A stretch of DNA of 64,000 nt from Bacteroidia bacterium (GTDB lineage: Bacteria > Bacteroidota > Bacteroidia > Palsa-965), in assembly GCA_025454955.1 (NCBI GenBank), contig JALONL010000008.1, positions 1 through 64,000 of the forward strand, written 5' to 3'. Below, in pieces: positions 43,942 through 52,194 of the stretch (position 1 is the first letter of the stretch; each line of letters starts with the position of its first letter). Made by a program: the position numbers and the translations under genes. The notes under the pieces were generated by a model, which saw only the letters and a list, made by a program, of their open reading frames with translations, did not search any database and was not told where the DNA came from.

Positions 43942-44996
43942 CTCGAATAATATTGAGTTCTTACACCAATCAACAATTCATTAACCTTCCCCAAATCAGG
44001 TTCATCAGGCAGCGACGAAGTTTGAAACACCTGTTCTACTTCCACCAGTTTTTGTTCTGCCATATCAAGCAACTCATTGTACTCAAACTTGCCAGCCCGG
44101 ATATCGAGCAGAAAATCGCGGTTGGGGCGACGCACTACAATTTGTCCGCTGCGGCCAATTTCAATGGCCATATCGAGCAGCCTGAATGTGTGCATCATAT
44201 TTTTGGCATCGTAGTTTTTGCCGTGTCCAATGGTGTTTTCGTAGCGGGCTTCGTTGCGGTTTTCTTCCCACTGGCGATATGACTTATAATCTTTGCAATA
44301 CTTCGAATATCCGTCTTTGTTAAACGAAAGATAAGCAACCGGCTCCAGCCCTTCGGGAATGGAACTTAACGCCACATCGAGCGAGGCTTCGCTGTTTACA
44401 ATGCCTTTGAAACTGCATTCGGTATCGTGATACAGTGCATACATTTCGCGGGCATGGGGCAGGGCCGAAAGTCCGCATTCATTTTGTGTGTACCCGCGTG
44501 CGGAAAGGAAAGACTGAAGTGTAATTGTTCCCTGTCCGCTGAGTATGTAGCAGAAATCGAGAATGGATTTTCGTTGTTCGGGAACGGGGTTGAGTATTTT
44601 TTTGTTCAGTCCGCGTGCCTTGCGTATCTGTGTCATGGCATAGCCGGCAAAACTGTCTTTGGCCAGTTTCGAAAGAAAGAGTACGGGTTTGTAGGCCGTA
44701 AGCAGCGGGTGTCTGAAACGCACACAATCTTCGGGAGTAGCCAGCAACTCAAGCATGTTTGGGTTGTTTTTGGCCAGGAGTTCGGTAAACTTGCGCAGCT
44801 CGTAATACATGCAGTTATTGTCGGCACTGTTTACCTGTTCTGCAAATTCGAGGCTGTAGAATGCCTGAGGCGGAAGCACATACACGCCTTTCAGATCAAT
44901 ATCGGAAGTACTGATCTGTGTGCCGTAAGCCTGGCTGCCGCTGATACATTCAAACAGCAAATGCGGGCGTATATGATCGGGATGCGTATAGTTCAT
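43938..44996 (-). CDS. RlaP-type nucleotidyltransferase (second copy)
   Basis: A 352-residue member of the DNA polymerase beta-like nucleotidyltransferase group (RlaP, YcgL-related). The catalytic signature is FECISGSQAYGTQISTSDIDLKG: GS near the N-terminus followed by D-x-D. The C-terminal part is helical with KNYDAKNMMHTFRLLDMAIEI. RlaP stands for RNA repair-associated polymerase beta-like protein, known from neighbourhoods with Pnkp and Hen1, which are just upstream here. Start 44996 is chosen because it overlaps the upstream paralogue stop by four bases and begins near the conserved core; an open frame extends to 45083. It converges with the thioredoxin gene, overlapping by 4 bases. Confidence 0.82.
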   Translation of the reverse strand: MNYTHPDHIRPHLLFECISGSQAYGTQISTSDIDLKGVYVLPPQAFYSLEFAEQVNSADNNCMYYELRKFTELLAKNNPNMLELLATPEDCVRFRHPLLTAYKPVLFLSKLAKDSFAGYAMTQIRKARGLNKKILNPVPEQRKSILDFCYILSGQGTITLQSFLSARGYTQNECGLSALPHAREMYALYHDTECSFKGIVNSEASLDVALSSIPEGLEPVAYLSFNKDGYSKYCKDYKSYRQWEENRNEARYENTIGHGKNYDAKNMMHTFRLLDMAIEIGRSGQIVVRRPNRDFLLDIRAGKFEYNELLDMAEQKLVEVEQVFQTSSLPDEPDLGKVNELLIGVRTQYYSS

Positions 44997-45751
44997 GTGC
45001 GGCGAACGGTGTGGCGAAAAAATTCGTTGAGCATTTCTGTATTGGCTTTGCTGCCGGGCAGTTTGGGTGCGGCTTGTTCGCAATAGGCCAATGTATCGGC
45101 CAGCCAGTTTTCGAGCCCGGTTTCGTGTGTGTGCCGGTAGCTTTCGGCGGCTTCGGCTTTCAGTGACACGAGTTCGCTGACGCGGGCGGTGAGAAACTCA
45201 TCGTTCAGTTCGGCCAGCAAATGGCTTAGTTGCATGGGCGGAATGGTTTGCCGCTGCACCACCCATTTCAACGCCAGGGTGGAACGGATGCTGTACAGAT
45301 AGTGTTTCAGTTTCACCGTTTCCGACTCACGGCATTCCGAAAACTTGTTCTTCGCCATACTCAGGTAGTGAAACGCCACAGCTATGGGCGAAAACTGCTG
45401 CTCAGCCACATCTTTGAAGCGTTGAAGAAAATTTTCATCGGCACAGTACAACACCGGCGACTGCATCCACTCCAACAGCACAGGATTTGATTTATTGAGC
45501 AGACGCAACGATTTACGCACATCCCAGCCGTTTATATCCAGTACTTCATTCACGGGAAGTTCAATTACATCGCGCGGTTCGGTAATGGCAAAATACCAGT
45601 CTTCGGGATGTGCGTAAATAAAACGTACATCATAATCACTGTCGGGCGAAGCAAAACCCCAGGCCCTGCTTCCCGACTCGGCCGCGAGCAGAATACGCAC
45701 GTTGCGGGTTTGCTCTATTTCGGCCAGTTTATGCAGAATAATATCATTCAT
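44993..45751 (-). CDS. RlaP-type nucleotidyltransferase (first copy)
   Basis: A 252-residue paralogue of the downstream gene. The core is ILLAAESGSRAWGFASPDSDYDVRFIY (GS and D-x-D in the expected spacing), followed by the family segment NGWDVRKSLRLLNKSNPVLLEWMQSP. It presumably transfers nucleotides to an RNA end, although the substrate is unproven. It is translationally coupled to the second copy (four-base overlap) and lies 9 bases after the small upstream gene, forming one transcription unit with it. Confidence 0.84.
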   Translation of the reverse strand: MNDIILHKLAEIEQTRNVRILLAAESGSRAWGFASPDSDYDVRFIYAHPEDWYFAITEPRDVIELPVNEVLDINGWDVRKSLRLLNKSNPVLLEWMQSPVLYCADENFLQRFKDVAEQQFSPIAVAFHYLSMAKNKFSECRESETVKLKHYLYSIRSTLALKWVVQRQTIPPMQLSHLLAELNDEFLTARVSELVSLKAEAAESYRHTHETGLENWLADTLAYCEQAAPKLPGSKANTEMLNEFFRHTVRRT

Positions 45752-45760
45752 AATTAAAAG

Positions 45761-46171
45761 TTAATGTATGGAAAATTGACGAAGCACAGCCGTAACCTGC
45801 TCATCGGTACGATAACCTGGACCGTAAAAAGCACTCACGACCCGTATTCCGTTTACAATTTTTCCATTAAACACCTCCAATTCTTCCGAAGGCACCCAGA
45901 GTTCCTGATGAATTTCTCCTCCCACCGTTTTCACTTCAAAAGAATTGAAATAATCAACCGGTATTTCAAAAGCCGTTACAAATCCGGCGAAGCCGGAAAA
46001 TTCATCTTTCGTATTCCATTCACGCGCAATCTGTTCGGCATAAGGCTGGTTGAGCACAGGATAAAATATCGGCTGCCAGCTTAACCTGGGCGGAAAAGCG
46101 TTCATCTGTAACTCTTTTATCAGAAGTAATTCTTTTATGCCAACAGGGCGGAAAAGGGTAACAGTGTTCAT
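45761..46171 (-). CDS. Small conserved protein of the RNA-repair cluster
   Basis: A 136-residue soluble protein opening with MNTVTLFRPVGIKELLLIKE and containing PPRLSWQPIFYPVLNQPYAEQIAREWNT and GGEIHQELWVPSEELEVFN. From memory, very similar Bacteroidota proteins carry the vague label ADP-ribosylation/crystallin J1; no catalytic motif supports that name. It sits between pnkp (59 bases upstream, with a perfect hairpin in the gap) and the RlaP pair (9 bases downstream), suggesting a role in the same pathway. Confidence 0.7.
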   Translation of the reverse strand: MNTVTLFRPVGIKELLLIKELQMNAFPPRLSWQPIFYPVLNQPYAEQIAREWNTKDEFSGFAGFVTAFEIPVDYFNSFEVKTVGGEIHQELWVPSEELEVFNGKIVNGIRVVSAFYGPGYRTDEQVTAVLRQFSIH

Positions 46172-46187
46172 GTGTGAAGTGTGTAAA

Positions 46188-46222
46188 TTACCGGAAACAA
46201 AATTGAATTTTGTTTCCGGTAA
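46188..46222 (-). terminator. Perfect hairpin between pnkp and the downstream gene
   Basis: 15-bp arms TTACCGGAAACAAAA/TTTTGTTTCCGGTAA around a 5-base loop, without a T-run. It begins 9 bases after the pnkp stop. It may be a partial terminator or a processing site separating pnkp from the RlaP part of the cluster. Confidence 0.55.
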
Positions 46223-46230
46223 GGTAATAA

Positions 46231-48807
46231 TTAAAGACGCGGATCAATTTCTTCGCTTTCCAATGCCAGCACACCAAACACGCATTCATGCACACGCCTC
46301 AGCGGTTCGTTTTGCACAAAGCGTTCGAGTGCTTCGATGCCCAGCGCAAATTCGCGCATGGCCAGCGAGCGTTTGCTGTTTACGTTTCGTTTGCGCAAAC
46401 GCTGCATGTTGGCGGGCAGGGTGTACTCGGGCCCGTAAATGATGCGCAGGTACTCGCGGCCACGGCATTTTACGGCAGGCTGTATGGGTTCGTCCTGATG
46501 CAGTGTGATAAACTGCAAAGGTTTAACCACCATGCCCTCGCCGCCTTTCTCAGTGAGCTGCAGCCACCAGTTTACCGTTTCGTCCACGCTTTCGCGGTTA
46601 TTGAGATCGGTTATTTTATACTGTGTGGCCAGCAAAAACTGCGGATCGGCCGCGCATATTTCGTGCAGTGCATCCATGTGCCAGAGATGATCTTTATCGG
46701 TATGCACCGCGCCTTCTGTGGCGAGAAGATGAAACGGGGCAAGACGGTAATCGTCAATGGAATTTACCGGCCAGCAGTAATTGCGGTAGGCTTCTACAAA
46801 AAGTCCGGCGGCTTTGTGCCGTTCGCTCATTTGCTGCCACATGGTTTCGGCGCCGGGAACTTCGCGTTGCTGTGCCTGTTTCAGCAATTCAAGAGCCGCC
46901 GGAAAACCGGCCAGCGACGAAGCTCCCACCGCAGCATACTGTTTCTGCAACAGCCCCTGCGCCTTTGCCGACCACGGCATCAGTTCGCAATCGAGGCAGA
47001 ACCACGAGGTGCGATGCTTTTCCCACGCACCCGAAGTAGTAAGCGCGGCGTGCAGGCGCTGCATAAACTGCATTTCAAGCTCGCGCTGCTGCTCGTTGAA
47101 AAAACGGCGGCCTGTACGTGTAATGCACACGCCGATGCCTTCGCCCGAAACGCCAAAACGTTTCAGCGCGGCTTCTTCGTCGCGGCAAATAACCACTACT
47201 GCGCGCGAGCCCATGTGTTTTTCCTGACAAATCACTTTCTCCACACCTCTGCTGCCGAAGTAGCCGAATCCTTCGTAAGGATGCTCCAGAAACTCCTCGG
47301 CCTCGCTGGTTTCGCTTGGCGACATGGTGGGCGGCAGGTAAATGAGCCATTTCGGATTCACTGCAAAACGGCTCATTACTTCGAGTGCCGCAATGGAGTT
47401 TTCTTCGCGCACGGTTATGGTGTGGCGCAAACGGGTATGTATGAAACGCTTGCCGGTTACATCGGCAATGTCGAGCAGATTGTCGTTTTCCTGCTGGGCA
47501 GTTTGCTCGTTTTGCACCGGATGCAGCGGACGTTTGGGCTCGCACCAAACCTGCTGTGCAGGCACCGACACGAGTTCGCGTTCGGGGTAACGAAGCGCGG
47601 TGAGTTTACCGCCAAATACGCAGCCGGTGTCAATGTCTATCGTATTATTGAGCCATTGCGCCACGGGCACGGGCGTGTGTCCGTACACCACAGTGGCCTC
47701 GCCACGGTATTCCGAAGCCCAGTTAAAACGCACGGGCAAACCAAACTCGTCTGTTTCGCCGGTAGTTTCGCCAAACAGCGCAAAACTGCGTACACGTCCC
47801 GAGCTGCGTCCCTGCATTTCTTCTTTCAGTCCGGCGTGCGCCACCACTAATTTGCCCTCGTGCAATACAAAATGGCTGGGCAAACCATCGATGAAGTTTT
47901 TCACCTGTTCGTGAAATTCTTCGGATTCGTTGCCCAACTGCTCCATTGTTTTTTCGAGGCCGTGTTTCAACTGCACGGCTGCACCATCGAGTTTGCGTTT
48001 CAGTTTATCGTCGTGGTTGCCGGGCACGCACAGGGCAGTTCCGGCATTTACCATGCTCATCACCAAACGCAACACACCGGGCGAATCGGGGCCACGATCT
48101 ACAAGGTCGCCCACAAACACGGCTTTGCGTGTGACAGGCGGCGTAACGCGGAAGCCGAAATTACCGGGCTCTTCGGGCACACGTTCTACTGTGTAGCCAA
48201 GTTTATCGAGCAACGCATTCAACTCCTCAAAGCAACCATGCACATCGCCGATAATATCAAACGGGCCATTTTCGTGGCGGCGGTCGTTGTTAAGCGGTGT
48301 GCGCACAATTCCGGTAACGGCTTCCGCTTCTTCGGGCGTGCGCAGTTCATGCACAAATCGGATGCCTTCCTTGCGGAAAGTGGCAAACGAGTTGCGCAAC
48401 ATGGAACGCTGCTGCCTGAGTACATGCGCCCCGAAATGCCTGTCGCTGCGGGTAAGGTTACGCTCACCACACAAACGTTCCGACAGGTTGAGCACAATTA
48501 CGGCAACCTGACAGTTGTTTTCGCGCGCAATTTTTATGAGGCTCTTCCGTGCGTCGGGCTGCACGTTGGTGGCATCCACCACGGTAAGCAGTCCGCGTTT
48601 GAGGCGTTTGTCGACCCAGAAATGCAAAAGTTCAAACGCATCGGTTGATGCTTTCTGGTTGTTTTCATCGTCGGATACGAAGCCGCGGCAGGCATCAGAC
48701 GATACAATTTCGGTGGGCTTAAACCAACGCCTGGCGAAGGTTGATTTTCCGGAGCCGGAAATTCCCACCATGAGTATTAACGAAAAACGGGGTACTTTAA
48801 TTTCCAT
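46231..48807 (-). CDS. pnkp: Polynucleotide kinase-phosphatase-ligase (bacterial Pnkp)
   Basis: An 858-residue three-domain RNA end-healing and sealing enzyme. The kinase has P-loop GISGSGKST (15-23). The 2',3'-phosphatase is a metallophosphoesterase with GDVHGC (187-192), GDLVDRG (233-239) and GNHD (263-266). The C-terminal adenylyltransferase/ligase has the candidate nucleotidyl lysine Lys530 in QEKHMGSRA and CLDCELMPWS further on. Bacterial Pnkp ligase needs Hen1 to become active, and hen1 lies directly upstream with an 11-base overlap. All catalytic blocks look intact. The likely task is repair of tRNAs or other RNAs cut by ribotoxins. Confidence 0.95.
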   Translation of the reverse strand: MEIKVPRFSLILMVGISGSGKSTFARRWFKPTEIVSSDACRGFVSDDENNQKASTDAFELLHFWVDKRLKRGLLTVVDATNVQPDARKSLIKIARENNCQVAVIVLNLSERLCGERNLTRSDRHFGAHVLRQQRSMLRNSFATFRKEGIRFVHELRTPEEAEAVTGIVRTPLNNDRRHENGPFDIIGDVHGCFEELNALLDKLGYTVERVPEEPGNFGFRVTPPVTRKAVFVGDLVDRGPDSPGVLRLVMSMVNAGTALCVPGNHDDKLKRKLDGAAVQLKHGLEKTMEQLGNESEEFHEQVKNFIDGLPSHFVLHEGKLVVAHAGLKEEMQGRSSGRVRSFALFGETTGETDEFGLPVRFNWASEYRGEATVVYGHTPVPVAQWLNNTIDIDTGCVFGGKLTALRYPERELVSVPAQQVWCEPKRPLHPVQNEQTAQQENDNLLDIADVTGKRFIHTRLRHTITVREENSIAALEVMSRFAVNPKWLIYLPPTMSPSETSEAEEFLEHPYEGFGYFGSRGVEKVICQEKHMGSRAVVVICRDEEAALKRFGVSGEGIGVCITRTGRRFFNEQQRELEMQFMQRLHAALTTSGAWEKHRTSWFCLDCELMPWSAKAQGLLQKQYAAVGASSLAGFPAALELLKQAQQREVPGAETMWQQMSERHKAAGLFVEAYRNYCWPVNSIDDYRLAPFHLLATEGAVHTDKDHLWHMDALHEICAADPQFLLATQYKITDLNNRESVDETVNWWLQLTEKGGEGMVVKPLQFITLHQDEPIQPAVKCRGREYLRIIYGPEYTLPANMQRLRKRNVNSKRSLAMREFALGIEALERFVQNEPLRRVHECVFGVLALESEEIDPRL

Positions 48808-50203
48808 TGGTAAATATTGCTGCTTGTGAAGGTGCTCCGGCCTGTTCGTCTGTTTCGCCTACGGGCACGTACTTCACGGTATAACCATATTTTTCGGCCA
48901 CTGCGTTTGCCCATTGTGCAAACTCGGCTCTTGTCCACTCGAAACGATGATCGTCGTGACGGAAATCGCCGGCCGTAAGTGTTTCGTACTTCACGTTGTA
49001 CTCGGCGTTTGGCGTGGTGATTACAGCCGTTTGCGGACGAATACAACCGAAAAGCACCTGTGCAAACGTGCTGAGTCTTTCGGGTTCGAGGTGTTCAATT
49101 ACTTCCACCACGGCCACAGCCTGCGCAGTTTCGAGACGCTGATCGCGGTAAAGCACCGAGCTTTGAAACAGTTGCAAACGTTCGGCCTGTGCGGGTGCAA
49201 GTTCGCGCAGGCGGAGCTTGCGGGCTGCGCGCTGCAGTTCGCGTTGCGACACATCGACACCGATTATTTTCTTAAACTGCTTGTGCGGCAGCAGGAGTTT
49301 AATTAACCGTCCTTCGCCGCAGCCCAAATCGGCCACTGTTTCGGCACCGCTGTTTACAAGCACTTCGGCCGCCATTTCGAGACGCTGATCGTGCAGGCGT
49401 TTTTTGCGTTCGATCTGCTCTATCTGTTCGGGCTGCAACGGTTGTGTGTCGTCGTCGTCGTCCTGTACGGTTTCAGTTTCGGCCAGGCGCAGAAGTGCAT
49501 CGTTAATCATGTGGCGGTTGTTGCCGAGGTAGCGGCGCGTAATAAACTTCTGCTCGGGATGTGCAGCCAGCCACTCGCCGCCTTTGGCAAGAAGTTTATC
49601 CACTTCGTCCTTATTCATGAAGTAATGCTTGTTGTTGCTCATTACCGGAATAAGCACATAGAGGTGTGTGAGCAACTCTTTCAGCGTTACTGCATCGTGC
49701 GAAAGTTCGACCGACGAATAGCGGCTCATGCCCCATTCGGGAAACTGCGTATCGAGCGGTAGTGCGGTGGCGTTTACCGAATAGCCAAGCGGTTCAAACA
49801 AACGGCGTATCATGCTTTCGCCGCCGGTGGCAGACAATGCGGGCATGGCTATGGTAAACGGCATGGGTACGTTTACCAGTTCGGGTTTGTCTTTACAATT
49901 TCCGTTGAGTGCCGATGAATACACCTTGGCAATTGCCGAACTGAGAAACGACGTAACCGAATACGGCCTGTCGTTTACATACTGATCGAGTGTAAAACCT
50001 TCGCCACGGTCTTTGCGCACAAGTGCTACCGGATCAATATCAAGCAACAGCACGGCGGTGCAGCGGTCTTCGTTGGCCTGCGGGTAAAAGATATGCGCCT
50101 TGCCAAAGGGAAGTTCGGCAGTTTGCAGTTTTGCGGGATGTTTGTGCAGGAGGTAACCGAGATCGGTGGCAGGCCTGCGTGTGGTAGTGATGGAGAGAAA
50201 CAT
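48797..50203 (-). CDS. hen1: 3'-terminal RNA ribose 2'-O-methyltransferase Hen1
   Basis: A 468-residue bacterial Hen1. The N-terminal half (about 1-240; opening MFLSITTTRRPATDLGYLLH) is the part known to activate the Pnkp ligase. The C-terminal methyltransferase has the SAM motif VADLGCGEGRL (290-300) and the metal-binding set Glu367, Glu370, His371 (VVEVIEHL) and His419 (RHDDHRFEW). It marks the repaired 3' ribose so that the same site cannot be cut again. The protein start matches the family start, which places the ATG only 9 bases beyond the T-run of an intrinsic terminator; see the attenuator entry. Confidence 0.95.
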   Translation of the reverse strand: MFLSITTTRRPATDLGYLLHKHPAKLQTAELPFGKAHIFYPQANEDRCTAVLLLDIDPVALVRKDRGEGFTLDQYVNDRPYSVTSFLSSAIAKVYSSALNGNCKDKPELVNVPMPFTIAMPALSATGGESMIRRLFEPLGYSVNATALPLDTQFPEWGMSRYSSVELSHDAVTLKELLTHLYVLIPVMSNNKHYFMNKDEVDKLLAKGGEWLAAHPEQKFITRRYLGNNRHMINDALLRLAETETVQDDDDDTQPLQPEQIEQIERKKRLHDQRLEMAAEVLVNSGAETVADLGCGEGRLIKLLLPHKQFKKIIGVDVSQRELQRAARKLRLRELAPAQAERLQLFQSSVLYRDQRLETAQAVAVVEVIEHLEPERLSTFAQVLFGCIRPQTAVITTPNAEYNVKYETLTAGDFRHDDHRFEWTRAEFAQWANAVAEKYGYTVKYVPVGETDEQAGAPSQAAIFTNGN

Positions 50204-50212
50204 AGGGTTAAT

Positions 50213-50240
50213 AAAAAACCCGAACCTATTGGCCCGGGCT
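50213..50240 (-). terminator. Intrinsic terminator in the hen1 leader
   Basis: In minus sense, CCCGGGCC-AATA-GGTTCGGG forms an 8-bp stem (two G-T pairs), extendable by two pairs, followed directly by TTTTTT (50213-50218). No promoter fits between it and the hen1 ATG at 50203, so expression of hen1 needs readthrough or antitermination. Confidence 0.75.
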
Positions 50241-50251
50241 GGATTTACAGT

Positions 50252-50317
50252 TTAGTGAATGCGTTGGTTCATCAATAGCTGCAATAAGCCCGTAGTACCG
50301 GTTTGCTTTCGGTGCAT
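50252..50317 (-). CDS. Candidate leader peptide of the hen1-pnkp operon
   Basis: A 21-codon reading frame from ATG 50317 to TAA 50252, ending 12 bases before the terminator stem. The peptide contains the run LLQLL, encoded by TTA, TTG, CAG, CTA, TTG, so charged Leu-tRNA supply could control ribosome movement. The segment GAACC (minus sense, 50266-50270), just after this run, can pair with GGTTC in the right arm of the terminator. GGGCT (50287-50291) can pair with AGCCC in its left arm. This is the layout of a ribosome-mediated attenuator. An alternative frame starting at 50358 also exists. Confidence 0.5.
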   Translation of the reverse strand: MHRKQTGTTGLLQLLMNQRIH

Positions 50318-50362
50318 GAGTTTAGGTTAATGTGCAGATATTGCGGTCGGATGAACATGGGG

Positions 50363-50392
50363 CAAAGGTAAAAGCAATTTTTTAAAATGCAA
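50363..50392 (-). promoter_or_regulatory. Promoter of the hen1-pnkp operon
   Basis: Read on the minus strand: TTG (50390-50392), a 19-base spacer and TACCTTTG (50363-50370), a full match to the Bacteroidota promoter. Transcription would start near 50357 and give a leader of about 150 bases. Confidence 0.7.
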
Positions 50393-50398
50393 ATTTGC

Positions 50399-51253
50399 TC
50401 AGCAACTTACGTTGTGAAATACATTTTCGAATGCCGTGCGTACCTCCTGTGTTTTGCTGGTATCATATACTGCAAATACAATTTCTTCGAACGCATTGGC
50501 CAAAGCAGGATTATCGCAAATATGCTTTTTAAAGAGTGAAGCAATAAGCAGCGGATCGTTTCCGAAAACTCCGCAGCCCCATGCCCCAAGCACAAGCACC
50601 CTGTAATTTTTTTCGGCTGCAAAGGCAAGCACCTTTGCTGTGCGGATATCCATTACCTCTTCAATTTTTTCGATACCGGGAGCATTATTTTGAAGTATGG
50701 CTCCTTTATTTGCTGCCGGACTTGTGAGTACCGACAGCAGATATGGTTCGTGAAGCAAAGTCCCTTCATCCGTTCGGAATACAGGAACTTCGGGCGAATA
50801 AATCATGGTATCGGAATAAAGAAGGCTTGAATTTTTTCGGTGTCGCTCGTAATAATCGGGTGCTTTGAGCAGCGAGAGATAGAGTCCCGATGACCGGGCA
50901 ATACTTTCTTCCTGAGCCAGACTTCCTTTCAAAAAACCGCCTCCGACATTTCGCGCCGAAGCAAAATTCAGTGCAAGTACTTTACGGCCATTCACCGCAA
51001 GCCGCTTTGCGGCTTCGAGGGTTGTTTCACCGGTGAGGGTAATTTTTGTGGAAGCCGAGCGGCCTGCGTAATTCTTCAGCAGAAGTTGCTGCAAAAAATC
51101 AGGTTCAAGCAGTACTGTATTTTCAATACAGTTGCTCATTGCTTTTCGAAAATCAATTTCAATACCTTCGGTATTATGGTATTGTCCGATTTCCGAAATT
51201 TTTACTGTTTCTTCGGCAATCTTTATTCTGAATTGGGGATCTTTTAAACTCAT
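50399..51253 (-). CDS. Bacterial-type poly(ADP-ribose) glycohydrolase-like macrodomain protein (TIGR02452)
   Basis: A 284-residue protein of the microbial PARG/DUF2263 type. The catalytic loop of this family, GGG-x(6-8)-QEE, is visible as GGGFLKGSLAQEES; other macrodomain parts are VLALNFASARN and VLVLGAWGCGVFGNDP. These enzymes remove ADP-ribose from modified targets, releasing ADP-ribose. It is the last gene of the nrtR-led NAD operon (23 bases after the Prs homologue), which fits recycling of ADP-ribose into NAD metabolism. Its 3' end contains the -33 box of the hen1 promoter. Confidence 0.88.
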   Translation of the reverse strand: MSLKDPQFRIKIAEETVKISEIGQYHNTEGIEIDFRKAMSNCIENTVLLEPDFLQQLLLKNYAGRSASTKITLTGETTLEAAKRLAVNGRKVLALNFASARNVGGGFLKGSLAQEESIARSSGLYLSLLKAPDYYERHRKNSSLLYSDTMIYSPEVPVFRTDEGTLLHEPYLLSVLTSPAANKGAILQNNAPGIEKIEEVMDIRTAKVLAFAAEKNYRVLVLGAWGCGVFGNDPLLIASLFKKHICDNPALANAFEEIVFAVYDTSKTQEVRTAFENVFHNVSC

Positions 51254-51276
51254 TTTATTTATTTTAAATCAATTAA

Positions 51277-52191
51277 TCACCGGCTCATCAGTTTCTCCGC
51301 CAGCAACTCACCCACACTTCTCACTTCCAGAAAATCGCCGGCCAGTGCGGGAGCGTTGGGGTGTGTATCGGTAGCAATAATTTTATCCACTACCCCGCTC
51401 TGGCGCAGGCGTTCGAGGCCGTTTCCGGTAAACAGGCCGTGTGTGGTAATTACGCTTACTTTCACGGCACCGGCGGCGCGGTAGGCTTTGGCGGCTTCAA
51501 TAATGGAGCCTCCGGTGCGTATCATATCGTCGTAAATGATTACGTGGCGGCCGTTTACTTCGGCATTTACGCCGGTTACCTGTGTTTCGTTTCCGCTCAC
51601 GCGGCGTTTATACACGAATGCGGCGGGTACGTGCAGGTCGAGGGCAAGCGACTCAATCCACTTGGCGCGTCCGGCATCGGTGCTGGCAAGCACGAAATCA
51701 TTTCCGCCAAGATCGCGTGCGGCCTGCATGATTAGTGGCTTTGCGTAAAGATGCACAGCGCGTATGCCCGATTCGAAATAATAAGGCAGGCCCTCGGTGT
51801 GTAAATCGACCAGCAAAATGCGGTTGCCGCGTGCAGTGCGCGGCACCGACGAAAACAACAATGCACGCGTTTTGGCTTTCACAATTTCGCCCGGCTTTAC
51901 GGCGCGTTCCATGGTGGAATAGCCAAAATAAGGCAGCGCCAACGTTAGCGACCGTGCGCCCAACTGCACAATGGCACAGGCCATGTCGAATATTTCGAGT
52001 GTTTCGCGGTCGTCTGTGGTGCCGCCGCAAATTACCACATCACGGTCATCAACCGGCGAAAGTATGCGGTGGTAACGTTCACCGTCGGGGAAAGTTTTCT
52101 GCTCGCATTCGCCCGCTTCGAGTGTGCCGGTGCCAAGCAGATTCTGTGCGAGATATGCGAAGCTGCTGCTGTGAAAGAGTATGGGCTTCAT
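51277..52191 (-). CDS. Divergent phosphoribosyl pyrophosphate synthetase homologue
   Basis: A 304-residue protein of the Prs fold. The PRPP-binding loop DDMIRTGGS (221-229) and KRR (195-197) are present. The usual catalytic flexible-loop region YFGYARQDRxx is replaced by YFGYSTMERAVKPGEIVKAKTRA (about 88-110), and TFPDGE (34-39) replaces the usual F-x-DGE segment. It directly follows the NAMPT-type gene with 3 bases between. It may supply PRPP for NMN synthesis. The divergence and pairing also recall the phage NARP1 pair, in which a Prs-like enzyme pyrophosphorylates ADP-ribose; that is a hypothesis only. Confidence 0.82.
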   Translation of the reverse strand: MKPILFHSSSFAYLAQNLLGTGTLEAGECEQKTFPDGERYHRILSPVDDRDVVICGGTTDDRETLEIFDMACAIVQLGARSLTLALPYFGYSTMERAVKPGEIVKAKTRALLFSSVPRTARGNRILLVDLHTEGLPYYFESGIRAVHLYAKPLIMQAARDLGGNDFVLASTDAGRAKWIESLALDLHVPAAFVYKRRVSGNETQVTGVNAEVNGRHVIIYDDMIRTGGSIIEAAKAYRAAGAVKVSVITTHGLFTGNGLERLRQSGVVDKIIATDTHPNAPALAGDFLEVRSVGELLAEKLMSR

Positions 52192-52194
52192 GGC

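Noticed and set aside
46288..47850. 520-codon plus-strand frame opposite pnkp
   Set aside because: Shadow of the Pnkp gene; no start context or recognisable domain.
51277..52191. Calling the Prs homologue the housekeeping prs
   Set aside because: The catalytic loop is divergent and the gene is embedded in the NAD operon, so a specialised role is more likely; a separate housekeeping copy is expected elsewhere.
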